From the NCBI GenBank assembly GCA_945877045.1, contig CAMCQW010000055.1:1-9830 (forward strand): a stretch of DNA of 9,830 bases. The letters are read 5' to 3'. Origin of the DNA: Chryseobacterium gleum (GTDB taxonomy: Bacteria; Bacteroidota; Bacteroidia; Flavobacteriales_D; Crocinitomicaceae). Positions 1 to 7,020 of the stretch are shown piece by piece (positions within the stretch are counted from its first letter, which is position 1; each line of letters opens with the position of its first letter). The notes beneath the pieces were generated by a model. The model saw nothing but the letters and a program-made list of their open reading frames with translations, searched no databases and had not been told where the DNA came from. The translations under genes were made by a program, and so were the position numbers.

Positions 1-2268
1 GTATCGAAATCCGTCTATATTAGCATACAAGGCAAAGAATGAATACGTATTATAAAGTGTTCCAAAAAACTTACGTTGTACTTCAACAATACCATCTACA
101 TCAAATTTAAGGTTGTCCCATGGCTGCGCATTCGTAATCATATACCACCTTGTGGCATCTGGACCATATTTTTCTAAGGTGGCAAATGGATCGATGCCGT
201 TGCCAAGTCGCTTAGACATTTTAAGGCCGTTTTTATCTAAAACGAGTCCATTAGACAACACATTTTTGTAGGCAACGCTTCCAAACACGAGTGTTGAGAT
301 GGCATGTAAGGTGTAAAACCATCCACGCGTTTGGTCTACTCCCTCTGCGATAAAATCAGCCGGAAAGGCCTTGTGATCATCTATCAATGATTTGTTTTCA
401 AAAGGATAATGCCATTGAGCATAAGGCATTGCTCCCGAATCAAACCAAACGTCAATCAGATCAAGTTCTCGTTTCATGAGCGCCCCGTCTTTCGCAACCA
501 AAATTATTTTATCGACATGATGCTTGTGTAGGTCTATTTGTGAATAATTTCCCTTGGACATATCATTTTCATTGAAAGCTGCCAATGGATTACTTTTCAT
601 TGCGCCAGCTTCAACGGCATCTTGACAAGCCATTTTTAATTCTGATAGTGAAGAGATGCATCGCCTTTCTTTACCGTCTTCGGTGGCCCAAATCGGGATA
701 GGAATACCCCAGTATCTCGAGCGGGAAAGGTTCCAATCATTTGCATTTTCTAACCACTTTCCGAAGCGCCCTTGTCCTGTGCTTGTTGGGTTCCAGTTAA
801 TGGTGTTGTTTAATGCCACCATTTTTTCTTTTTGCCCACTAACACGAATAAACCAAGAGTCTAAAGGATAATATAAAATTGGTTTATCTGTCCGCCAACA
901 ATGTGGATAACTGTGCTCATACTTCTCAACTTTAAAAGCCCTGTTTTCTTCTTTTAACTTAATGGCGATTTGAACATCAACAGAGCGCTCTGGCATTTCT
1001 GTGTCTTCGTAAAACTCATTTTTAACGTACATACCAGCAAAGTCAATCACTTCAGATCGAAATCGCCCTTGTAAATCAACTAGCGGCACCAGGTTATTAT
1101 TTTCATCACGAACGAGCATCGCCGGTATTTTTGCTGCTGCAGCCACTCGAGCATCGTCGGCACCAAAAGTCGGCGCTAAATGAACAATACCCGTTCCATC
1201 TTCCGTTGTAACAAAATCACCGCCGATTACCCGAAAAGCATTTACTGGATTTTCAGCAGGTAAGCAATAGGGGAGAAGTTGTTCGTACTGCAGTCCGATT
1301 AATTCCTTGCCAAGACAATTTTCTAAGAGGAAATAAGGAACAGACTTGTCCCCGGGAACATATTTATCGAAAGTATCTCGGTCTTCAACCAAATGAAATC
1401 CTTTTCCAAACTGATAAGTAACGAGGTTTTTCGCAAGAACGACTAATATTGGTTGATAGGTATATTGATTATAAGTTGAAACAAGGCAATACGCTATGTT
1501 TTCACCAACAGCAAGCGCTGTATTGGAGGGCAATGTCCAAGGAGTGGTTGTCCAAGCTAACAAAAATAGTTCCTCATTTGCTTTCACAAAAGAATCAAAC
1601 ACATTTTCCTGATTTCTCTTAACCTTGAACATAGCAACAACAGAGGTGTCCTTCACGTCTTTGTAACAGCCAGGCTGATTCAATTCGTGTGAAGAAAGTC
1701 CCGTTCCGGCTTTTGGTGAATACGGCTGTATTGTATACCCCTTGTACATTAAGTCTTTCTTATACAATTCGCCAATTAGCCACCAAACCGACTCCATGTA
1801 TTTTGTTTCGTAGGTAATGTAGGGGTCTTCTTTGTCAACCCAATAGCCCATTTTAGTGGTCAGGTCATTCCAAATATCGGTATATCGCATCACGGCATTT
1901 TTACAAGCCTGGTTATACTCATCTACGCTAATTGTCTTGCCGATGTCTTCTTTTGTTATTCCAAGTTCTTTTTCAACGCCAAGCTCAACGGGCAATCCGT
2001 GTGTGTCCCATCCAGCTTTTCTTTTTACTTGAAATCCCTTTAGTGTTTTATACCTACAAAAAATATCTTTGATCGCTCTACCCATAACATGGTGGATGCC
2101 TGGCAAACCATTGGCTGATGGGGGGCCTTCATAAAACACAAAAGGCGGGCAGTTTTCACGCCTAGAAACAGATAATTCAAAGAGCAACTTTTCATCCCAA
2201 TCTTGCAAGATTTCAGCAGTAATAATTGGCAAATTTAATCCAGTATATTCTTTATACTTATTAGGCAT
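1..2268 (-). CDS. ileS: Isoleucyl-tRNA synthetase, IleRS2-like, N-terminal 756 codons (3' end off window)
   Basis: Class I synthetase that charges tRNA-Ile with isoleucine in the cytoplasm. The open frame runs without a stop from an ATG at 2268 to the window edge (756 codons); the family is usually over 1,000 residues, so the anticodon-binding C-terminus lies outside. The N-terminal signature has GIHH (residues 57-60, after PSANGLP) in place of HIGH. The CP1 editing domain shows WTTTPWTLPSN near residue 240 and TGIVHLAPTFGADDA with D371/D372. The second ATP motif is KMSKR at 683-687, followed by LGNGIDPF. GIHH with KMSKR points to the IleRS2 subgroup rather than the E. coli-like enzyme. The start is chosen because no better ATG precedes it and MPNKYKEYTGLNLP is a sensible N-terminus. 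It is divergent from the superoxide dismutase gene. Identity is secure; subgroup assignment is from motifs only. Confidence 0.97.
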   Translation of the reverse strand, partial: MPNKYKEYTGLNLPIITAEILQDWDEKLLFELSVSRRENCPPFVFYEGPPSANGLPGIHHVMGRAIKDIFCRYKTLKGFQVKRKAGWDTHGLPVELGVEKELGITKEDIGKTISVDEYNQACKNAVMRYTDIWNDLTTKMGYWVDKEDPYITYETKYMESVWWLIGELYKKDLMYKGYTIQPYSPKAGTGLSSHELNQPGCYKDVKDTSVVAMFKVKRNQENVFDSFVKANEELFLLAWTTTPWTLPSNTALAVGENIAYCLVSTYNQYTYQPILVVLAKNLVTYQFGKGFHLVEDRDTFDKYVPGDKSVPYFLLENCLGKELIGLQYEQLLPYCLPAENPVNAFRVIGGDFVTTEDGTGIVHLAPTFGADDARVAAAAKIPAMLVRDENNNLVPLVDLQGRFRSEVIDFAGMYVKNEFYEDTEMPERSVDVQIAIKLKEENRAFKVEKYEHSYPHCWRTDKPILYYPLDSWFIRVSGQKEKMVALNNTINWNPTSTGQGRFGKWLENANDWNLSRSRYWGIPIPIWATEDGKERRCISSLSELKMACQDAVEAGAMKSNPLAAFNENDMSKGNYSQIDLHKHHVDKIILVAKDGALMKRELDLIDVWFDSGAMPYAQWHYPFENKSLIDDHKAFPADFIAEGVDQTRGWFYTLHAISTLVFGSVAYKNVLSNGLVLDKNGLKMSKRLGNGIDPFATLEKYGPDATRWYMITNAQPWDNLKFDVDGIVEVQRKFFGTLYNTYSFFALYANIDGFRY

Positions 2269-2287
2269 TTCCACGGAATTAGGAGCC

Positions 2288-2295
2288 CAAAAATA
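2288..2295 (-). promoter_or_regulatory. Candidate -7 box of the ileS promoter
   Basis: Read on the minus strand this is TATTTTTG, a full match to the Bacteroidota -7 consensus TAnnTTTG. It would start transcription near 2281-2283, leaving a leader of only about 13-15 nt before the ATG at 2268. No good TTTG -33 box is present at the usual spacing; the inverted CAAGAATA pair occupies that place. This is inferred from consensus only. Confidence 0.45.
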
Positions 2296-2296
2296 A

Positions 2297-2334
2297 CAAG
2301 AATAACACAATATTCTTGTCTTACGTCAAGAATA
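2297..2334. repeat. Three CAAGAATA copies (two direct, one inverted) in the ileS/sod divergent spacer
   Basis: CAAGAATA occurs at 2297-2304 and 2327-2334, and its exact reverse complement TATTCTTG at 2311-2318. The two direct copies extend to CAAGAATAA and start 30 bp apart, close to three helical turns. The first two copies form a perfect 8-bp inverted repeat with a 6-bp spacer, immediately upstream of the ileS -7 box. This layout is what a dimeric regulator's operator would look like. No regulator is identifiable from the window. Confidence 0.55.
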
Positions 2335-2337
2335 AGT

Positions 2338-2370
2338 TTTGGGCAAAGGCATATAATTCCCCTATCTTCA
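2338..2370 (+). promoter_or_regulatory. Weak candidate promoter of the superoxide dismutase gene
   Basis: TTTG at 2338-2341 is followed after 21 bp by TATCTTCA at 2363-2370, which matches TAnnTTTG at all but the last two positions. It would give a leader of about 20 nt before the ATG at 2396. It lies directly beside the CAAGAATA repeats, so control from them is possible. The match is imperfect. Confidence 0.3.
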
Positions 2371-2395
2371 GTAATTTTATCGAAAAAACGCCCTT

Positions 2396-3403
2396 ATGAA
2401 AATCGCATTAATCTGTTTGAGTATACTTTTGATAACGAACACGAGCTTTTCTCAATCATTCAACCTTCCTAATTTGCCGTATGCTTATGGCGATTACGCA
2501 CCACAAATAGACGCATTAACGATGGAGATTCACCACAAAAAACACCATCAAGCGTATGTAAACAATCTCAACACGGCGGTTAAAGGAACGAAAATGGAAG
2601 GCCAGTCTCTTGTTGATTTAATGTTTTACGCGAGTTTCCGATCTGACGTCGTAAGAAACAATTCCGGCGGCCACTATAATCATTCTTTGTTTTGGGAGAT
2701 TTTAGCTCCGCCTGCTACTCAGGCTGTAATTTCAGATGAATTGTCATCTGCGATTAATAGAGATTTTGGTACGATGGACAGTTTGAAAAAATTAATGTCC
2801 GCTGCGGCTGTAGCAAGATTTGGGTCTGGTTGGGCTTGGCTAACGGTTACCCCAGAAAAAAAGCTAATGGTGACAAGTACCCCAAATCAAGATAATCCAA
2901 TAATGGACATTACAAAAGACCGGGGAATCCCGATTGTCGCAATTGATGTGTGGGAACACGCGTATTATTTGAATTATCAAAACAAACGGATGGATTATCT
3001 CTCTGCGGTTTGGTCATTGATTGATTGGGGGGTAGTATCAAAAAAATATTCGATAGCAATCAATGATTCTTTGTTGATAGAATTAGAGAAAGATAATTGG
3101 CCAGCAATGAAGGACTTTCATAAGACAATGGCGCAAACATTTCACCCATCAGAAAGCGGAGATTTAGTGCCACTCCGAAATAGAAGCGGCGAATTATTGG
3201 CCAAGTCAATTTTGCTAAAAGAATCGCGTCCACCGAAGTCGCTTGACTCGAAATTAATTCTTGAGGGACTTCAAAATCTGGAAAACAAATGTGAGGAGGT
3301 CAATGAGTTGGTAGAAAAAGGGGCAAAGGATGCTATTTTAATAAAAAAGATAAAAGAGGCGCACGATCTATTTCATGTTGTTCAAGGGCTTTGTCACGAT
3401 TAA
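2396..3403 (+). CDS. Secreted Mn-type superoxide dismutase with C-terminal His/Cys helical extension
   Basis: Converts superoxide to O2 and H2O2. Residues 1-20 look like a Sec signal peptide (MK, hydrophobic core, ending TSFSQ), so the enzyme should act in the periplasm or outside. The Fe/Mn-SOD fold spans about residues 24-218. Metal ligands align as H46, H96, D184 and H188 (the latter two in DVWEHAYY). GGHYNH with Q165 in PNQD is the manganese or cambialistic pattern; iron SODs place the active-site Gln in the other segment. Ordinary SODs end at about the WSLIDW...KKY segment; here a further ~115 residues follow. That tail is mostly helical in composition, with DFHKTM (240-245), TFHP (248-251), RSGELL (263-268), EAHDLFH (321-327) and a terminal GLCHD. 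Similar stand-alone domains seem to occur in Bacteroidota exported proteins, but I cannot name the family. The fusion is one uninterrupted frame. SOD identity is secure; metal choice and tail function are inference. Confidence 0.95.
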   Translation: MKIALICLSILLITNTSFSQSFNLPNLPYAYGDYAPQIDALTMEIHHKKHHQAYVNNLNTAVKGTKMEGQSLVDLMFYASFRSDVVRNNSGGHYNHSLFWEILAPPATQAVISDELSSAINRDFGTMDSLKKLMSAAAVARFGSGWAWLTVTPEKKLMVTSTPNQDNPIMDITKDRGIPIVAIDVWEHAYYLNYQNKRMDYLSAVWSLIDWGVVSKKYSIAINDSLLIELEKDNWPAMKDFHKTMAQTFHPSESGDLVPLRNRSGELLAKSILLKESRPPKSLDSKLILEGLQNLENKCEEVNELVEKGAKDAILIKKIKEAHDLFHVVQGLCHD

Positions 3404-3422
3404 TCTTTAAAACCCGCCCGCC

Positions 3423-3453
3423 TTTCATTTCAAAAACTCTTTCCATACCTTTG
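3423..3453 (+). promoter_or_regulatory. Candidate promoter of mgtE (near-leaderless)
   Basis: TACCTTTG at 3446-3453 matches the Bacteroidota -7 box TAnnTTTG fully, and TTTC at 3423-3426 is a one-mismatch -33 box 19 bp upstream. Transcription would begin around 3459-3460, only about 12 nt before the chosen ATG at 3472. That leaves no space for a Mg2+ riboswitch leader. Inferred from consensus and position. Confidence 0.6.
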
Positions 3454-3471
3454 TAAAAATATCATGGATAG

Positions 3472-4821
3472 ATGCGTTTTGAACTGACAAAAGACTTTCT
3501 GGGAATTGTTCGCAATAAAATCGAAGCGAGAGACGCCTCTTGGTTAATGGCCAACGTCCTAGAATTGCACTATGCTGATATCGCGGAAATAGTAGATAAG
3601 TTATCGAATGATGAGGCAAAATACATTTATTTTTTAGTCGACGAAGATACGCAGGCCGATATCTTAATGGAGCTTGAGGAAGAGGTGAGAGACCGTTTTA
3701 TTGCATCATTGTCAACCAAACAAATTGCAGATCAGTTAGAAAAACTTGATTCAGATGACGCTGCGGATATCCTTGGCGAATTTTCAAAAGCTCAAATTCA
3801 AGAGGTTATTTCTCAGATGGAGGATGAGGCAGCAGAGGACATTGTCGATTTATTGAATTATGATGAAAACACCGCTGGTGGTTTAATGCAGAAAGAATTT
3901 TTTCAGGCACATGTTGATTGGCCAGTTAAAAGAGCGCTTGTTGAACTGAGAAAACAAGCAGCGGACGTTGAAAAGGTTTACAACATCTTTGTTGTTAACT
4001 CTATTGATCAATTGGTTGGTGTGCTGTCTTTAAAACGAATATTATTTGCAGGACCTAACGCCACAATAGAAGATTTATACCAGTTTAAAAATATTATTTT
4101 CGTTAAAACAAGTGATTCTGTTGAAGAAGTTGCGGATGTTATGGAAAAATATGACCTGGTCTCTGTACCTGTTGTTGATTATCAAAAAAAACTCGTCGGA
4201 AGAATTACCCTAGATGATGTAGTAGATTATATTAAAGACGGGGCGGATAGCGATTTCCAATTTGCAACGGGTATTTCTGAACCACTGGAAAAAGACGCTA
4301 GTATTTGGAAGATTTCTGGAAGGCGCCTACCCTGGCTAATTATTGGACTAATTGGAGGAGGCTTTGGAGCACAGGTTTTATCTGGCTTCGAAGGAGGGAT
4401 AACAAAGTTGCCCGCACTCGCGTTTTTTATTCCCTTAATTACCGCAATGGGAGGAAATGTTGGCGTGCAGGCATCTGCTATTGTTGTTCAGTCTTTGGCC
4501 CGAGGAAATAAGCTATTGGATGGCGCTGTCAAGAGAATTTTAAAAGAGACTTTAATAGGTTTATTGAATGGTATATTACTTTCTACTATCTTGTTCTGCT
4601 TTGCCCTGGTTTTCGGCGATACAAAACTAGGGATGGTGGTAAGTATTTCTTTATTAACCGTAATTGTATTTGCATCAACAATAGGGACAATTATTCCCCT
4701 CGTTTTACACAAATATAAAATAGACCCTGCAATTGCCACAGGGCCATTTATTACAACCCTAAATGATGTGGTAGGTTTATTTATTTACTTTACTATAGGC
4801 ATGCTAATTTATGGGATATAA
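3472..4821 (+). CDS. mgtE: Magnesium transporter MgtE
   Basis: Inner-membrane Mg2+ channel gated by cytoplasmic Mg2+. At 449 residues it has the normal family length. An acidic helical N domain covers about 10-140 (repeated LDSDDAADIL / MEDEAAEDIV units). A CBS pair covers about 140-265, including VSVPVVDYQKKLVGRITLDDVVDY. Five membrane segments follow from about 285 to the end. The family pore signatures are clear: AMGGNVGVQASAIVVQSLARG near 325-345, and TTLNDVVGLFIYF near the C-terminus with D432, the expected Mg2+-site aspartate. The start at 3472 is preferred because another ATG at 3464 is in a different frame and stops after seven codons. There is no Shine-Dalgarno. The gene is followed by lysS after 24 bp and is probably cotranscribed with it. 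Confidence 0.97.
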   Translation: MRFELTKDFLGIVRNKIEARDASWLMANVLELHYADIAEIVDKLSNDEAKYIYFLVDEDTQADILMELEEEVRDRFIASLSTKQIADQLEKLDSDDAADILGEFSKAQIQEVISQMEDEAAEDIVDLLNYDENTAGGLMQKEFFQAHVDWPVKRALVELRKQAADVEKVYNIFVVNSIDQLVGVLSLKRILFAGPNATIEDLYQFKNIIFVKTSDSVEEVADVMEKYDLVSVPVVDYQKKLVGRITLDDVVDYIKDGADSDFQFATGISEPLEKDASIWKISGRRLPWLIIGLIGGGFGAQVLSGFEGGITKLPALAFFIPLITAMGGNVGVQASAIVVQSLARGNKLLDGAVKRILKETLIGLLNGILLSTILFCFALVFGDTKLGMVVSISLLTVIVFASTIGTIIPLVLHKYKIDPAIATGPFITTLNDVVGLFIYFTIGMLIYGI

Positions 4822-4845
4822 TTCTCAAACAACACTTTTACCACT

Positions 4846-6552
4846 ATGAGTAATCAACATCTTTCCGAACAAGAAATTCAACGTCGGGAATCATTAAATA
4901 AAATTATTGAAATGGGAATTAATCCATTTCCAGCAGAAACGTATCCGGTTTCTATTTATACCTCAGAAATTAAAGAAAATTTCGAGGAGGGAAAAGTAGT
5001 TTGCTTGGCAGGAAGAATGATGAGCCAGCGAATCATGGGAAAAGCCTCCTTTGTTGAACTACAAGATGCTAGTGGGAGAATTCAGCTATATATCAATAGA
5101 GATGAATTGTGTCCAAATGAAGATAAATCACTTTACAATGATTTGTTCAAGCGATACTTAGACTTAGGCGATATTATAGGTGTTAAGGGCGTCCTATTTA
5201 TTACGCAGGTTGGAGAGGAAAGCGTTCACGTAAAAGAAATAGTTCTTTTAAGCAAATCTTTAAAACCACTTCCGTTCCCAAAAACAGATGCAGACGGAAG
5301 GTTGCACGATGCTTTTACAGATCCAGAACTCAGATATCGCCAACGCTATGTTGATTTATTAGTTAATCCACAGGTCAAAGAGACCTTTATTAAAAGGTCT
5401 AAAGCCATCACGTCCATGCGTCGGTTTTTTGAGGAATTCAATTACCTAGAGGTTGAAACCCCAATACTTCAGCCCATTCCTGGAGGTGCTGCAGCACGAC
5501 CATTTATTACGCATCACAATGCCTTAGACATGCCTTTGTATTTGAGAATTGCCAATGAACTCTATTTAAAAAGGCTTATTGTGGGTGGTTTTGACGGCGT
5601 GTTTGAGTTCGCGAAAGACTTTCGAAATGAGGGGCTAGACCGGACACACAATACGGAGTTTACCATGTTAGAAATCTATGTGGCTTACAAAGACTATAAC
5701 TGGATGATGGACTTTACAGAAAGGATGATTGAGCGCGTTGCCTTAGATGTCTGCGGAACAACAGAAATTACGGTAGGTAAAAATAAAATATCGCTTAAAG
5801 CTCCCTTTAAAAGAATTACAATGCGGGATGCGATCATTGAATTTACAGGCTTTGATATATATGGAAAAACGGAAGATGAATTGCGGGACGCTTGTGCAAA
5901 AAATGGAATTAGCACCGACGCTTCAATGGGCAAAGGAAAACTAATTGATGAGTTATTCGGAGAAAAATGTGAGGCGAACTATATACAACCCGTTTTTATT
6001 ACTGATTATCCAATTGAAATGTCCCCGTTATGCAAAAAGCACAGAGACAATCCAGAATTAACAGAGCGATTTGAGTTAATGATTAACGGGAAAGAAATAG
6101 CAAATGCTTATTCCGAATTAAATGACCCAATAGATCAACGCGAACGATTTGAAGAGCAAATGACGCTTTCCGAAAAAGGCGACGATGAAGCCATGTTCAT
6201 CGATCAAGATTTTTTAAGGGCCTTGGAGTACGGGATGCCCCCTACATCTGGAATGGGTATAGGAATTGATCGATTTGTGATGTTGTTAACGAATAACCCA
6301 TCGATTCAAGAAGTATTGTTTTTCCCGCAAATGAGAGTTGAAACCACTTCCCATCAGGAACAACTTTCCGAATCTGAAAAACAAGTTTGTGCTATTTTGG
6401 AGAAAGAGAATCCGATTAATATCGTTGAATTACGCGCGAAAGTGGAAATGAGCAACAAAGCTTGGGATGCAACCACAAAAAATCTCGTTAAGATGGGAAG
6501 AATAAAAATCCAAAAACTTGTAGATGTTATAGAGGTTTCACTCTTGGATTAA
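4846..6552 (+). CDS. lysS: Lysyl-tRNA synthetase, class II, with C-terminal extension
   Basis: Charges tRNA-Lys with lysine in the cytoplasm. The OB-fold anticodon-binding domain covers about residues 50-140. The class II core follows: motif 1 around 180-215 (RFFEEFNYLEVETPILQP), motif 2 FRNEGLDRTHNTEF at 259-272, and motif 3 GMGIGIDRF at 469-477. At 568 residues it is about 60 longer than the E. coli enzymes. The extra part (about 500-568) begins after FFPQMR and contains NIVELRAKVEMSNKAWDA and LVKMGRIKI, which resembles a small winged-helix domain and which I have seen in Bacteroidota LysRS. Motif 2 has Thr270 where HNPEF has a nearly invariant Pro. No promoter is evident in the 24-bp gap after mgtE, so cotranscription is likely. 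The stop overlaps the stop of the convergent recX. Confidence 0.98.
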   Translation: MSNQHLSEQEIQRRESLNKIIEMGINPFPAETYPVSIYTSEIKENFEEGKVVCLAGRMMSQRIMGKASFVELQDASGRIQLYINRDELCPNEDKSLYNDLFKRYLDLGDIIGVKGVLFITQVGEESVHVKEIVLLSKSLKPLPFPKTDADGRLHDAFTDPELRYRQRYVDLLVNPQVKETFIKRSKAITSMRRFFEEFNYLEVETPILQPIPGGAAARPFITHHNALDMPLYLRIANELYLKRLIVGGFDGVFEFAKDFRNEGLDRTHNTEFTMLEIYVAYKDYNWMMDFTERMIERVALDVCGTTEITVGKNKISLKAPFKRITMRDAIIEFTGFDIYGKTEDELRDACAKNGISTDASMGKGKLIDELFGEKCEANYIQPVFITDYPIEMSPLCKKHRDNPELTERFELMINGKEIANAYSELNDPIDQRERFEEQMTLSEKGDDEAMFIDQDFLRALEYGMPPTSGMGIGIDRFVMLLTNNPSIQEVLFFPQMRVETTSHQEQLSESEKQVCAILEKENPINIVELRAKVEMSNKAWDATTKNLVKMGRIKIQKLVDVIEVSLLD

Positions 6553-7019
6553 TCTTCCTCTATACCGGATCGATAGATGTCTGTTAAGGAATACCCCTTT
6601 CCGGTTAAATAACGGATTATTTTCACTTTCTTTTTATAGGGGTCCTGTATAGCCGACAAGAGTATTTTTTTTCGCTCGATTAATTCTTTTAGTGTGTCCA
6701 AATAATCATCTAAAACAATTTCTTTCATGGCTAATGAGATCAAATCAGCATTAATTTGATAAGATTTCAAGCCACGATAAATTTTATGTGTTCCCCATTT
6801 CTTTATACGGGATTTCCCACTAACATAGGAACAAGCAAATCGGAAATCATCTAAAAAACGATCCTTAATAAGGTCGGAAATCAGCAACTCTTTTTCTTCT
6901 TCAGGAAGCAATGAAGTAAGCAACTTTTTGCGTAGTTGAAAGACACATCGGTCTTCATAGGCGCAAAAACGCTCCATTTTAATTTTTTCCGACATGAATA
7001 AGGCGGAAGAACTAGGCAT
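6549..7019 (-). CDS. recX: RecX-family regulatory protein
   Basis: RecX binds RecA filaments and modulates (usually inhibits) recombination and the SOS response in the cytoplasm. The 156-residue product is all helical and Lys/Arg/Glu-rich. It shows the three-helix repeats of the family: CAYEDRCVFQLRKKL near 19-33; DLIKDRFLDDFRFACSYV near 49-66, followed by SGKSRIKKWGTHKI and ending near LKSYQINADLI; and a C-terminal repeat ending RYLTGKGYSLTDIY. The start at 7019 is one base after the rng stop, which favours translational coupling; Met9 (6995) is an alternative that gives a more typical MSEK N-terminus. recA is not in the window. The 3' end overlaps lysS by 4 bp, tail to tail. Confidence 0.9.
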   Translation of the reverse strand: MPSSSALFMSEKIKMERFCAYEDRCVFQLRKKLLTSLLPEEEKELLISDLIKDRFLDDFRFACSYVSGKSRIKKWGTHKIYRGLKSYQINADLISLAMKEIVLDDYLDTLKELIERKKILLSAIQDPYKKKVKIIRYLTGKGYSLTDIYRSGIEED

Positions 7020-7020
7020 T

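Noticed and set aside
656..871. 71-codon plus-strand ORF
   Set aside because: It lies entirely inside the ileS coding region on the other strand, whose frame encodes clear IleRS sequence.
2269..2395. T-box leader for ileS
   Set aside because: No T-box sequence or specifier stem, a predicted leader of about 15 nt, and T-boxes are not a Bacteroidota mechanism.
3404..3471. Mg2+ riboswitch or terminator between the SOD gene and mgtE
   Set aside because: Only 68 bp, with no stable stem-loop that I can find and a promoter near its end, so no structured leader fits.
3464..3487. Seven-codon ORF starting at ATG 3464, overlapping the mgtE start
   Set aside because: Too short to support; a chance ATG in another frame, with no sign of a leader-peptide role.
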